Below, piece by piece: positions 9,970 to 18,386 of a stretch of 64,000 bases of DNA. The DNA comes from Streptomyces eurocidicus. GTDB lineage: Bacteria > Actinomycetota > Actinomycetes > Streptomycetales > Streptomycetaceae. The stretch lies in the NCBI RefSeq assembly GCF_002891295.1, contig NZ_LGUI01000001.1, positions 806,001 to 870,000 on the forward strand, given 5' to 3'. Below the pieces are notes generated by a model. The model had not been told where the DNA came from, ran no database searches, and saw only the letters and a program-made list of their open reading frames with translations. Position 1 is the first letter of the stretch. Each line of letters opens with the position of its first letter. Position numbers and translations under genes: made by a program.

Positions 9970-10080
9970 CGCTGCGCGGGGCTTTTCCCCAGCCCCGCCC
10001 CTTCCCGTAACCGGGGGCAAGCCCCCGGGCCCCCTTCCGCGCTGACACGCGGTGTCCTCAAACGCCAGGAAAAGCCCCCG
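9970..10080 (+). repeat. Intergenic repeat family, copy B
   Basis: This copy holds GCTGCGCGGGGCTTTTCCCC, the CCCCGCCCCTTCCCG module, a GCCCCCGGGCCCCC palindrome and CCGCGCTGACACGCGGTGTCCTCAAACGCC. The last module is nearly identical to copy C at 42285-42405. The copy fills the whole gap between the convergent tetR and FUSC genes. Confidence 0.7.
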
Positions 10081-10081
10081 G

Positions 10082-12211
10082 CTACAACCGCCGCGCCGCC
10101 CTGTTCCGGCCGCCCGGCCCCGGTGACAGTGCCGCCGCCAGCTCCTCCAGCGCGTCCGTCAGCAGTTCCGTACCCCGCACCGCCACCCCCGTGTCGCCCG
10201 CCTCCGCGCGCCACGCGTCGAGGGCCGCGCGCGGGGCCGACCAGTCGGGGGCCCGGCGTTCGCGGACGGCCGTCGCGGCGGCCGGGAGGGCGGTGCGGAG
10301 GGCTCCGGCGAAGGCGGCGGCGCCCTTGGAAGGGTCGGTGGAGCGCTCCGGGAGGTGGGCCTCCATCAGCATCGTCGCCCGGCCCATCGTCGCGAGCGCG
10401 GACTCCGCCGCCCGCTCGGCGGTACGGGAGATACCGCGGTGGCGCACGGGCTCGGTGAGGGCGCGGGCGGTCGCGTCCTCCCAGGCCGTGCGCGCCGCCC
10501 GGGAGTCGAGCAGCGCCTCCCGCACCCGCCGCGGCCTGGCCTCGGCCGGCTCGGCGAACACGCCGAGCACGGCGAGGGAGTAGCGGCCGTTGGCCTCCAG
10601 CCAGTCGGCGAGCCGGTCCCGCAGCCGGGGCGTCTCCCAGGTGGGGAACAGGGCGTACGCGGCCATCGCGAGCAGCCCGCCCAGCAGGGTGAGCGCCACG
10701 CGCGCCTGCACGGTCTGCGACCAGCCCTCGCCCGCGATGCCGAGCAGGAAGACCACGTATCCGGCGATGCAGGCCGACGCCACGCTGTAGCCCGTGCCCA
10801 TCAGCAGGTACATCAGCCCGATGCAGAGCACCGCGAGCGCCGCGCACACCCAGGTGCCGGGGTGGAACAGGGCCATCAGCGCACCGGCGATCAGCACGCC
10901 GACCACGGTGCCCACGAAGCGGCCGACGCCGCGCGAGTACGTCTGCCCGAAGTCGGGCCGCATCACCATCACCGAGGTCAGCGGCACCCAGTAGCCGTGC
11001 CCCAGCGGGAGCGCGCTGCCGAGCGCGTAGCCGATCAGCGCGACGACCGCCACGCGCACGCCGTGCCGGCCGATCGGCGAGGACCAGCGCGCCTCGCGGC
11101 GCAGCGCGCGCAGCACGACCGGCACCAGCCGGGGCACGGAGGGCCGCAGCAGATGGCGGTGCTCCCGCTTCGGCTCGCCCTTGGTCTCCCGCTTCGGCTC
11201 CCCGTTCCGCGGGGCCGTGGTGCGGACGGGCTCGTCGGTGGCCTCGACCGCGTCGCCGAGCAGGGCGATGAGCCGTAGCGCGGAGCGGCGGGCGGCGCCG
11301 TCGAGTATCGGCCCGGACTCGGGCACCTCCAGGGTGTCCACCGCCTCGGCCGAGAGCCGCACGGGTCTGCCCCAGCGGATGGCGCGCGCCACCGAGTCGA
11401 GCACCGAGGCGGCGGCGCCCAGCAGGTCGCGCGCCCGGTCCCGCTCGGGGCCCTCCGCGGGCGCGCCCAGCACGGGGTCGGCGAGCGAGGCGAGCACCGG
11501 CCGGATCCGCTCGGCGACGCCGCGCGGCCCGCCCAGCTGCCGGGGCCGGCTCCGGGCCTGGCGCGGGGTCAGCTCGGCGGCCTCGCGGGCGTCCATCAGC
11601 GGCTGCGGGTCGAAGCGGGCCACCGGGTCGTGGCGGAGCCGGCGGGCGTAGTCCGCCTCCGCGGCCAGCGCGTCGGCGAGCGCGTCCCGCTGGAGGCCCC
11701 AGGGGCGGATGGGCAGCAGCACGATGAGCGTCGCCTGGACGAGCCCGCCGAAGGCGATCAGCCCGGCGTGGTGCAGGGCGCCGGAGACGGAGGTCGGCAG
11801 GGTGACGGTGACCAGCATGACGGCGACGGTCTGGGTCGCGACCAGGCCCGACACCGGGCCGATGGCCCACGCCATGCCCGCCAGCAGCGTCCAGACGCCC
11901 AGCAGCGCGGCGAAGAGGAGGTGGTCGTGGGCGGCGACGTAGCCGAGGAAGGTGCTGACGGCGAGGCCGACCGCCACCGCGAGGGCCAGCACGGGCCGGG
12001 GCCGCCAGCTCCGCTGGAAGATCGCCACGCCCGCGGCGAACGCGCCGAACGCGGACGACACCGCCAGCTTCGGCGTCCCGAACCACAGCATCAACCCGAT
12101 CACGATCGCGACGCCGAGGGCGCTGCGCAGGGCGAGGAGCGGCGTCAGGGTGGTCCGCTCGACCGTCAGGCCGGTCCGAACGGACTTCCGTAGCGCACTC
12201 GACCAGGTCAT
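10082..12211 (-). CDS. FUSC-family inner membrane transporter-like protein
   Basis: A 709-aa membrane protein of the FUSC (fusaric acid resistance, aromatic efflux) superfamily. Two hydrophobic blocks of several helices lie at about residues 25-170 (I-V-I-G-L-M-L-W-F-G onwards) and 340-480. They are separated and followed by long Arg/Ala-rich cytoplasmic helices. The second block contains L-P-L-G-H-G-Y-W-V-P-L-T-S-V-M-V-M-R-P-D-F, the FUSC_2 signature. G-V-G-R-F-V-G-T-V-V-G-V downstream is also typical. ATG 12211 is the only start that leaves the first helix near the N terminus. A role in export of aromatic or other toxic compounds is by family analogy. The gene stands alone. Confidence 0.85.
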   Translation of the reverse strand: MTWSSALRKSVRTGLTVERTTLTPLLALRSALGVAIVIGLMLWFGTPKLAVSSAFGAFAAGVAIFQRSWRPRPVLALAVAVGLAVSTFLGYVAAHDHLLFAALLGVWTLLAGMAWAIGPVSGLVATQTVAVMLVTVTLPTSVSGALHHAGLIAFGGLVQATLIVLLPIRPWGLQRDALADALAAEADYARRLRHDPVARFDPQPLMDAREAAELTPRQARSRPRQLGGPRGVAERIRPVLASLADPVLGAPAEGPERDRARDLLGAAASVLDSVARAIRWGRPVRLSAEAVDTLEVPESGPILDGAARRSALRLIALLGDAVEATDEPVRTTAPRNGEPKRETKGEPKREHRHLLRPSVPRLVPVVLRALRREARWSSPIGRHGVRVAVVALIGYALGSALPLGHGYWVPLTSVMVMRPDFGQTYSRGVGRFVGTVVGVLIAGALMALFHPGTWVCAALAVLCIGLMYLLMGTGYSVASACIAGYVVFLLGIAGEGWSQTVQARVALTLLGGLLAMAAYALFPTWETPRLRDRLADWLEANGRYSLAVLGVFAEPAEARPRRVREALLDSRAARTAWEDATARALTEPVRHRGISRTAERAAESALATMGRATMLMEAHLPERSTDPSKGAAAFAGALRTALPAAATAVRERRAPDWSAPRAALDAWRAEAGDTGVAVRGTELLTDALEELAAALSPGPGGRNRAARRL

Positions 12212-12383
12212 GCCCCCGAGCTTACGATCCCGCCCGGGTCGAACCGGACTTCGGTGGTCCGGCTCCGTTCGCGTCGGGGCCCGCGCACGCGTGTGATAGG
12301 AAATCGGCACGGCATCGCACGCTGCCACCGCCACGGTGGAGCGCGGAGGTGTCAGTGAGATGCCCGCTGGAGGCATTCCACCC

Positions 12384-12779
12384 ATGTCGATCGAGCTGAA
12401 CCACACCATCGTCCACTCCCGCGACCGCGAGGCCGCCGCCGCCTTCCTGGCCGGGATCCTGGGGCTGGAGGTCGGCGCGCCGGCCGGCCCCTTCGTCCCC
12501 GTCGTCACCGGCAACGGCGTCGCCCTGGACTTCGCGACCGTCGCCCCCGAGAAGATCGTCGCCCAGCACTACGCGTTCCTGGTGCCGGAGGCGGAGTTCC
12601 CCGCCATGTTCGAGCGGATCAAGGCCGCCGGGGCCGCGTTCTACGCCGACCCCGCCGGGCGGCGGCCGGGCGAGATCAACCGCAACGACGGCGGTTACGG
12701 CGTGTACTTCCTGGACCCGTCGGGCCACTACATGGAGCTCATCACCCGCCCTTACGGCAGCGGCGGGCCGGAGGCGTAG
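12384..12779 (+). CDS. VOC-family (glyoxalase/bleomycin resistance-like) protein
   Basis: A 131-aa protein with a vicinal oxygen chelate fold. The first beta-alpha-beta-beta-beta module begins L-N-H-T-I-V-H-S-R-D and the second ends Y-G-V-Y-F-L-D-P-S-G-H-Y-M-E-L-I-T, with H and E candidate metal ligands (N-terminal His, C-terminal Glu). The ATG follows CTGGAGG at about ten bases. The substrate cannot be read from the sequence; such proteins range from dioxygenases to antibiotic-binding proteins. Single gene, no operon partner. Confidence 0.85.
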   Translation: MSIELNHTIVHSRDREAAAAFLAGILGLEVGAPAGPFVPVVTGNGVALDFATVAPEKIVAQHYAFLVPEAEFPAMFERIKAAGAAFYADPAGRRPGEINRNDGGYGVYFLDPSGHYMELITRPYGSGGPEA

Positions 12780-12809
12780 GACCGGCCGGGCCCGACGCCT
12801 CCGGGGCGG

Positions 12810-13016
12810 TCAGCCCCGCTGGTCGCGGCGCGAGCGGTTGCCCGGCCGCTCGGCGACCCAGGTGCGGATCGTGTCCGCGAACCAGTAGGGCTTGCCGTTC
12901 TCCGTAAGGTCGGGGGCGGGAAGCATGCCGTGCTTGCGATAGGTCCGGACGGTGTCGGTCTGCACACCGATGTGCGCCGCGATCTCCTTGTAGGACCAGA
13001 GTCGACGATCGGTCAT
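12810..13016 (-). CDS. Small helix-turn-helix DNA-binding protein
   Basis: A 68-aa protein consisting almost entirely of one MerR/AlpA-like HTH: W-S-Y-K-E-I-A-A-H-I-G-V-Q-T-D-T-V-R-T-Y-R with a following wing (G-M-L-P-A-P-D) and a basic tail (R-S-R-R-D-Q-R). ATG 13016 is preceded by a GAGAG purine stretch. Proteins of this kind are common in Streptomyces as stand-alone regulators or excision factor-like proteins. No mobile element surrounds this one, so a simple regulator is more likely. The region upstream is GC-rich and lacks genes. Confidence 0.8.
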   Translation of the reverse strand: MTDRRLWSYKEIAAHIGVQTDTVRTYRKHGMLPAPDLTENGKPYWFADTIRTWVAERPGNRSRRDQRG

Positions 13017-13542
13017 CTCTCGCGCCTCTCCGCCGCGCCGTGGCGACGGAGGGGGATCCGTCGGGGGAGCCACGGGACGGCTGTCTCGATCACTTGAGCC
13101 TGTGCCGGGGGAACGACGCGGAGTGACAGGGCGTGGGCGGCTGTCGGGCTCCTGTGACGGAAGGCTCGCGGAGACGTGACGCTCGTAACCGGAAGATGAC
13201 ACGGGCTCGCCGCGCGCGGGCATGGCCGGAGACGGGCGCCCACCACGCCCGAGGGGCGGTACGGACGGCGCCCGGGCCGTCCGCCGGGGGCGGTACGAGG
13301 ACGCCCGCGGGCGCCCGGCCGCTGTCGCGCCGAGCCGGCCGTGGTCACGGATCCGGTACGCGCACGGGCGCCCGCTAACGGAACGTCAGCCCCGGCCGGG
13401 CACGGCTCCGGTGCGCGCGGCCGCTGCCGGGCCGCGCCGCTCGGGCCGGTGCTCCGGTACGCGCACGGGCGCGCGTACCGTCCCGGCCGGCGCCCCTCAA
13501 GCCCCCCGTGAACGCCCCTACGGCGCGGGCGCGCCCCCCGCC
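13017..13542. other. 526-bp gene-free GC-rich region with short dispersed repeats
   Basis: No convincing gene. The segment CCGGTACGCGCACGGGCGC occurs near 13351 and again near 13452, with a diverged version (CCGGTGCGCGCGGCCG) near 13409. The start probably holds the promoter of the small HTH gene. No terminator with a T tract was found on either strand. Confidence 0.5.
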
Positions 13543-14553
13543 CTACGTCCCGGCCCGCACCCGTACCGGTCGTCCCTCCCGCCGGGACGTCTCGCACGCC
13601 ACGGCGATCCGCAGCGCGTGCAGGCCCTCCACGCCGGGGCAGGGGTTGGGCGCCTCGCCCCGTGCCGCGCGGACGAAGGCCGCCAGTTCCGCGCGGTACG
13701 CGTCCGCGAAGCGCTCCAGGCAGTCCGCCCACGGCCGCTCCGGCGGCGTGCCGAGGCCCGGTTCGGCGGACGTCACGGGCGTACGGGCGTCCAGGCCGGC
13801 CACCCACTGGTCCCGCTCGCCGGACAGCTCCGTCCGGACGTCGTAGCCCGCGCCGTTGCAGCGGGTGGCGGTGACCGTGACGAGCGTGCCGTCGTCGAGG
13901 GTGAGGAGGGCGCAGGCGGTGTCGACGTCACCCGCCTCCCGGTAGAGCGGACCGCCGGCGTCCGAGCCCCGGGCGTAGACCTCCACCACCTCACGGCCCG
14001 TCAGCCACCGTACGGCGTCGAAGTCGTGGATCATGCAGTCGTGGATCAGCCCGCCGGACCGGGCGAGGAACCCGGCGTCCGGCGGCGCCGCGTCCGAGGT
14101 GACGCAGCGGATGGTGTGCACCCGTCCCAGGGCCCCGCTCCGCAGGGCCCGCCGCGCCGCCCGGAACCCCGCGTCGAAGCGCCGCTGGAAGCCGATCTGG
14201 AGCAGCGTGCCCGCCGCCTCCGCCGCCCGCAGGGCGGCCTCCGTGCCCGCGAGGTCCGGTGCGAGGGGCTTCTCGCAGAACGCCGGGAGCCCGGCCCGCG
14301 CCGCCCGGCCGACCAGCCCGGCGTGCGTGGCCGTCGGGGTGGCGACGACCACCGCGTCGACGCCGGCCGTGAACACCTCGTCCACCGTGCGCGCGGCCCG
14401 GGCGCCGGTCTCCCGGGCCACGGCCGCCGCCCGGTCCGGGTCGGCGTCCGCGACCACCACCTCGGCGACGCCGGCCGTCCCGGTCAGGGCCGCCGCGTGC
14501 CGGGCGCCGATGCGCCCCGCGCCCAGCAGGCCGACGCGCGTCCCGGCCCGCAT
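13543..14553 (-). CDS. Gfo/Idh/MocA-family dehydrogenase of the inositol locus
   Basis: A 336-aa NAD(P)-dependent sugar/polyol dehydrogenase. The Rossmann motif G-L-L-G-A-G-R-I-G-A-R-H lies at residues about 6-18. F-C-E-K-P-L-A at about 97 supplies the conserved EKP lysine, and D-C-M-I-H-D-F-D-A-V-R-W at about 170 gives the catalytic H-D-x-D/H pattern. The likely reaction is oxidation of myo-inositol or an isomer (scyllo- or D-chiro-inositol) to an inosose. It is the last gene of a minus-strand set with a second homologue (5-bp gap) and an IolE-like gene. Two paralogous dehydrogenases in one iol locus usually differ in isomer specificity (inference). Confidence 0.85.
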   Translation of the reverse strand: MRAGTRVGLLGAGRIGARHAAALTGTAGVAEVVVADADPDRAAAVARETGARAARTVDEVFTAGVDAVVVATPTATHAGLVGRAARAGLPAFCEKPLAPDLAGTEAALRAAEAAGTLLQIGFQRRFDAGFRAARRALRSGALGRVHTIRCVTSDAAPPDAGFLARSGGLIHDCMIHDFDAVRWLTGREVVEVYARGSDAGGPLYREAGDVDTACALLTLDDGTLVTVTATRCNGAGYDVRTELSGERDQWVAGLDARTPVTSAEPGLGTPPERPWADCLERFADAYRAELAAFVRAARGEAPNPCPGVEGLHALRIAVACETSRREGRPVRVRAGT

Positions 14554-14558
14554 CCCGC

Positions 14559-15581
14559 TCAGCCCCCGTACAGCGCGGGCCGCGCCGCCAGTTCCACCGC
14601 GACCCGGGCGCCCGTCGCCTGGGCCCGTACGCCCGCCTCGCACACGGCCGCCGCCGCGTAGCCGTCCCAGACGCCGGGGCCCTCGGTCTCCCCGCGCCGG
14701 GTGGCGTCGACCCAGCGCTGCACCTGCCGGTCGTAGGCGTCCTCGAAGCGCGTCACGTAGTCCTGCGCGACCTCGCCGCCCCAGCGGCCGGCGGCGGTCA
14801 CATACAGCCCGTGCGCGTCGCCGAGCCGTGCCGTGCCGCGCTCGCCGACGGCCTCGCAGCCCACCTGGTAGCCGAAGCCGCAGTTGACGAAGATCTCCAC
14901 GTCGACGACCGCGCCGCCGGCGGTCTCCAGGAGGACGAGCTGGGGGTCGCTCAGCCCCTCGGGGGCGTTCTCCGAGGGGCGGGGCTTGAGGACGGTGACG
15001 GCGGTGATCTCCTCGCCGAGGAGCCAGCGGGCGGCGTCGATCTCGTGCACCACCGAATCGTTGATCATCATCTGCTCGGTGAAGCCCGGCGGGGTGGCGA
15101 CGTTGCGGTGCCGGCAGTGCAGCATCAGCGGCCGGCCGAGGCCGCCGCCGTCCAGCAGGGCCTTGAGCCGCAGGTACTCCGCGTCGTACCGGCGCATGAA
15201 GCCCACCTGCACCCGCCGCCGCCCGAGCCGGGTCTCGGCCGCCAGCACCCGCAGCGCCGCCGCGGGGTCCGGCGTGAGCGGCTTCTCGCACAGCACCGGC
15301 AGGTCGTGCGCGAACGCGGCCAGCAGCGCCGCCTCGTGGGCCGGTCCGGGCGAGGCGATCAGCACGGCGTCCACGTCGGGCGCGGCCATGGCGGCGGCCG
15401 CGTCGGTGTAGGCCGCAGCGCCCTGGAGGCGGCGGGCGACGCCCTTGGCGCGCTCGGCGTCGACGTCGACCACGGCCGTCACCCGGGCCCCGCTGATGAC
15501 CTCGTCGAGCCGCCGGACGTGGTCGGATCCCATCCGCCCGGTGCCGACGACGGCCACGCCCAGCGTGCTGTGCTGCGTCAT
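14559..15581 (-). CDS. iolG: Inositol 2-dehydrogenase-like protein (Gfo/Idh/MocA)
   Basis: A 340-aa dehydrogenase. Residues about 8-21 hold the nucleotide-binding [11 protein letters not shown], and L-C-E-K-P-L-T gives the conserved EKP at about residue 97. [11 protein letters not shown] is the strand after the Rossmann fold. [13 protein letters not shown] supplies the catalytic His-Asp pair typical of IolG (H-x-I-D). The enzyme would oxidise myo-inositol to 2-keto-myo-inositol, the substrate of IolE. It lies between the IolE-like gene (48-bp gap) and a second dehydrogenase (5-bp gap), so the three are likely co-transcribed. The symbol is tentative because of the paralogue. Confidence 0.83.
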   Translation of the reverse strand: MTQHSTLGVAVVGTGRMGSDHVRRLDEVISGARVTAVVDVDAERAKGVARRLQGAAAYTDAAAAMAAPDVDAVLIASPGPAHEAALLAAFAHDLPVLCEKPLTPDPAAALRVLAAETRLGRRRVQVGFMRRYDAEYLRLKALLDGGGLGRPLMLHCRHRNVATPPGFTEQMMINDSVVHEIDAARWLLGEEITAVTVLKPRPSENAPEGLSDPQLVLLETAGGAVVDVEIFVNCGFGYQVGCEAVGERGTARLGDAHGLYVTAAGRWGGEVAQDYVTRFEDAYDRQVQRWVDATRRGETEGPGVWDGYAAAAVCEAGVRAQATGARVAVELAARPALYGG

Positions 15582-15629
15582 GCTGTGACTCCTGACTCTT
15601 ACGGGTGGCGCCCGCGGGCGGCCGGGGGC

Positions 15630-16547
15630 TCAGACGCCGCAGCCGCGCAGGAACCTCCGGGTGCGGCGCGCGATGGGCAGCGGGCGGTCCGGCGGGCACG
15701 GGTACATGTCCTGCTCGACGATGGCGAACAGCTCCGCGTCGAGCTTCGCGGCGGCGGCCAGGACGGGCTCCAGCGCCGGTACGCCGCGCGGCGGTTCGCA
15801 CATCACGCCCCGGCGCACGGCGGGTCCGAACGGCGTGCCCTCGGCCAGCACGTCCGCGAGGACCCCGGGGTCCACCTGCTTGAGGTGGAGGTAGCCGATC
15901 CGCTCGCCGTAGGTCTCGATGAGCTTGACGCTGTCGCCGCCGCAGTACGCGTAGTGCCCGGTGTCCAGGCAGAGGCTGACGAGCTCCGGGTCGGTCGCGT
16001 CCAGGAAGCGCTCGACGTGGGCCTCGCCGTCGATGTGGGTGTCGGCGTGCGGGTGGACGACGATGCCGAGGCCGTACGTCTCGCGGACCTCGCGGGCCAG
16101 CCGCTCCATGCCGCTGGTCAGCGCCCGCCACTGATCGGCCGTCAGCTCGGGGTCCTCGATGACCTCGGCGGTCCGGTCGTCGCGCCAGAAGGAGGGGATG
16201 ACGACCAGATGGCGGGCGCCCATGGCGCGCGTCAGCTCCGCGACCCGGCCGACGTGCTCCCACGTCGCGTCCCAGACCGCCGGGCCGCGGTGCAGCGCCG
16301 TGAAGACCGTGCCCGCGGAGACCGTGAGCCCGCGCCGCTCGGTCTCGGCGCGCAGCCGGGCCGGGTCGGTGGGCAGATAGCCGTACGGACCCAGCTCGAT
16401 CCAGGCGTAGCCCGCGTCGGCGACCTCGTCGAGGAAGCGCCGCCAGGGGACCTGCGCGGGGTCGTCGGCGAACCAGACGCCCCAGGAGTCCGGGGCGGAG
16501 CCGACGCGGATGCGGGACGCGGGTGAGGGCGGGGGGCTGGCGGACAT
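15630..16547 (-). CDS. iolE: IolE-like inosose dehydratase (TIM barrel)
   Basis: A 305-aa xylose isomerase-like TIM barrel. The N-terminal G-S-A-P-D-S-W-G-V-W-F and I-E-L-G-P-Y-G-Y-L-P-T-D-P segments are the same as in IolE (2-keto-myo-inositol dehydratase). V-H-P-H-A-D-T-H-I and L-C-L-D-T-G-H-Y supply barrel metal ligands. The predicted reaction removes water from 2-keto-myo-inositol to give 3D-trihydroxycyclohexane-1,2-dione, the substrate of IolD encoded on the other strand. It heads the minus-strand iol set; 180 bp separate it from iolC, with two inverted repeats in that gap. Confidence 0.85.
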   Translation of the reverse strand: MSASPPPSPASRIRVGSAPDSWGVWFADDPAQVPWRRFLDEVADAGYAWIELGPYGYLPTDPARLRAETERRGLTVSAGTVFTALHRGPAVWDATWEHVGRVAELTRAMGARHLVVIPSFWRDDRTAEVIEDPELTADQWRALTSGMERLAREVRETYGLGIVVHPHADTHIDGEAHVERFLDATDPELVSLCLDTGHYAYCGGDSVKLIETYGERIGYLHLKQVDPGVLADVLAEGTPFGPAVRRGVMCEPPRGVPALEPVLAAAAKLDAELFAIVEQDMYPCPPDRPLPIARRTRRFLRGCGV

Positions 16548-16625
16548 CGGGCGGTTCTCCTCGTCCTCGGGCCGCGGGCGCTTTCGTCCGTAGCTTCCCC
16601 GCGGGGTGGGGAGGTGTCAAGGGTT

Positions 16626-16643
16626 CGTCCGGACATACGGACG
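16626..16643. promoter_or_regulatory. Perfect inverted repeat CGTCCG-N6-CGGACG in the iol divergent region
   Basis: Six-base arms at 16626-16631 and 16638-16643 are perfectly complementary with a 6-bp spacer. The site lies 79 bp upstream of the IolE-like start. It is a candidate operator for a regulator of the minus-strand iol genes; the regulator is not in this window. Confidence 0.5.
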
Positions 16644-16678
16644 TAACGTCAAGTCACCCCGAGAGTACGTCTATATGT

Positions 16679-16720
16679 AAGGACAATTCCTTGACATGGT
16701 CGTGCGGGCCCGGCTAGACC
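16679..16720 (+). promoter_or_regulatory. iolC promoter with overlapping palindrome, probably leaderless
   Basis: TTGACA at 16691-16696 and TAGACC at 16715-16720 are separated by 18 bp, a good housekeeping-type promoter. The -10 ends only seven bases before the ATG at 16728, so transcription would begin at or next to the start codon and give a leaderless mRNA. The perfect palindrome AAGGA-N4-TCCTT (16679-16692) overlaps the -35 box, an ideal place for a repressor. Confidence 0.6.
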
Positions 16721-16727
16721 TGACCCC

Positions 16728-18386
16728 ATGACCGAGCCGAGACCGTACGACCTGCTCGCGATGGGCAGGGTCGGGGTGGACCTCTATCCCCTCAGGACCG
16801 GTGTGCCCCTCGCGCGGGTCGACACCTTCGGGAGGTTCCTGGGCGGGTCGGCGGCCAATGTCGCGGTCGCCGCGGCCCGGCTCGGCCGCCGCGTGGCGCT
16901 CCTCAGCCGCACCGGCGCCGACCCCTTCGGCGACTACGTCCACGAGGCGCTGCGGGACTTCGGGGTGGACGACCGGTGGGTGACGCCCGTCCCCGGCCTC
17001 CCCACGCCCGTCACGTTCTGCGAGATGTTCCCGCCGGACGACTTCCCGCTCTACTTCTACCGCCGGCCCAAGGCGCCCGACCTGGAGATCCGCACCCCCG
17101 AGCTGGACCTGGACGCCCTGCGCGCCGCCCGGATCCTCTGGGTGACGGGCACGGGGCTGTGCGAGGAGCCGAGCCGGGCGGCGACGCTGGCGGCGCTCGC
17201 GGCCCGTGCCAAGCGCGGCACGACGGTCTTCGACCTGGACTGGCGGCCGCTGTTCTGGGGCGGGGCGGGCGGCGCCTCGACGGACGGCGGCGCGACGGGC
17301 GCCGCCGCGATGGCCACGGCCCGGCCGTTCTACGCGGCGGCCCTCGCCCACACCACGGTCGCCGTCGGCAACGCGGACGAGTGCGAGGTCGCCACGGGCG
17401 AGCGCGATCCGTACGCCGCCGCGTGGTCCCTGCTCGACGCCGGCGTCGAGCTCGCCGTGGTGAAACAGGGGCCGAAGGGCGTCCTCGCCGTCCACCGCGA
17501 CGGCACGACGGTCGAGGTGCCGCCGGTGCCGGTCGAGGTCGTCAACGGCCTCGGCGCGGGCGACGCGTTCGGCGGCGCGCTCTGCCACGGCCTGCTCGCC
17601 GGCTGGGACCTGGAGCGCGTCGTGCGCTACGCGAACGCGGCGGGGGCGCTGGTGGCGACACGGATCGCCTGCTCGTCGGCGATGCCGACGGCGGCGGAGG
17701 TGGAGGCGCTGCTGGCGGCGCCGCCGCGCGGCGGGGCCGGGGGGACCGGTGCGGGTGCCCCGGGCGCTCCTGCCCGCGGCGGCACCGGCGGCCCGGTCGG
17801 GACGGGTACGGACAGCCCTGGCACAGGCGGCACCCGCGGCCCGGCCGAGACGGGTTCGGGCCCTGCCGAAGACACCACCGGCGGCCCGACCGGCACCGGA
17901 CCGGACCCCACCGCAGGCACCACCGGAGACCCGGCCGGGACCAGTTCGGACCCTGCCGAGAGCACCACGGGCGGCCCGGCCGGCACCGGACCGCACCCCT
18001 CCGCAGCCACCACCGGCGGCCCGACCGGCACCGGACCGCACACCACCGCAGGCACCACCGGAGACCCGGCCGGGACCAGTTCGGACCCTGCCGAGAGCAC
18101 CACGGGCGGCCCGGCCGACTCCGGACCGCACCCCTCCGCAGCCACCACCGGCGACCCGACCGACTCCGGACCGCCCCCCACCACACACACCACCAGCAGC
18201 CCGACCGGCACCGGACCCGACCCCACCGCAGCCACCACCAGCGACCCGACCGGCACCGGACCGGGCGTTCCGCCCGAAGGGCACCCCGCTCCGCCGCCCC
18301 AGGCCCGGCGCGGCGCGCAGCCCCGGCCCAAGGCCCCCCGCCGCGGCAAACCGCCCCGCCCCGGGCAGGAAGCGCCCCGCCGGTGA
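16728..18386 (+). CDS. iolC: 5-dehydro-2-deoxygluconokinase with long repetitive C-terminal tail
   Basis: Residues 1 to about 330 form a PfkB-family kinase: G-G-S-A-A-N-V-A-V-A-A-A-R-L-G near residue 40, and N-G-L-G-A-G-D-A-F-G-G-A-L with the catalytic Asp near residue 273. It phosphorylates 5-dehydro-2-deoxy-D-gluconate in inositol breakdown. The family is usually about 330 aa. Here about 220 further residues follow, rich in Gly, Thr, Pro and Ala. They include nine consecutive 15-aa repeats (residues 383-517, consensus T-T-G-G-P-T-G-T-G-P-D-P-T-A-G) and a basic Pro/Arg end. The tail is very unlikely to be part of the active site. The stop overlaps the next gene's GTG. The promoter suggests a leaderless transcript. 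Confidence 0.9.
   Translation: MTEPRPYDLLAMGRVGVDLYPLRTGVPLARVDTFGRFLGGSAANVAVAAARLGRRVALLSRTGADPFGDYVHEALRDFGVDDRWVTPVPGLPTPVTFCEMFPPDDFPLYFYRRPKAPDLEIRTPELDLDALRAARILWVTGTGLCEEPSRAATLAALAARAKRGTTVFDLDWRPLFWGGAGGASTDGGATGAAAMATARPFYAAALAHTTVAVGNADECEVATGERDPYAAAWSLLDAGVELAVVKQGPKGVLAVHRDGTTVEVPPVPVEVVNGLGAGDAFGGALCHGLLAGWDLERVVRYANAAGALVATRIACSSAMPTAAEVEALLAAPPRGGAGGTGAGAPGAPARGGTGGPVGTGTDSPGTGGTRGPAETGSGPAEDTTGGPTGTGPDPTAGTTGDPAGTSSDPAESTTGGPAGTGPHPSAATTGGPTGTGPHTTAGTTGDPAGTSSDPAESTTGGPADSGPHPSAATTGDPTDSGPPPTTHTTSSPTGTGPDPTAATTSDPTGTGPGVPPEGHPAPPPQARRGAQPRPKAPRRGKPPRPGQEAPRR
17874..18278 (+). repeat. 45-bp in-frame tandem repeat (9 copies) inside iolC
   Basis: Nine 45-bp units encode 15-residue repeats starting T-T. 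Units 2 (17919-17963) and 5 (18054-18098) are identical in DNA. Units 1-3 and 4-6 form a higher-order 135-bp duplication. The period is a multiple of three, so copy-number change keeps the downstream gene overlap in frame. Confidence 0.9.

Noticed and set aside
17740..18300. CRISPR-like periodic array
   Set aside because: Units are contiguous without unique spacers and encode in-frame protein repeats.
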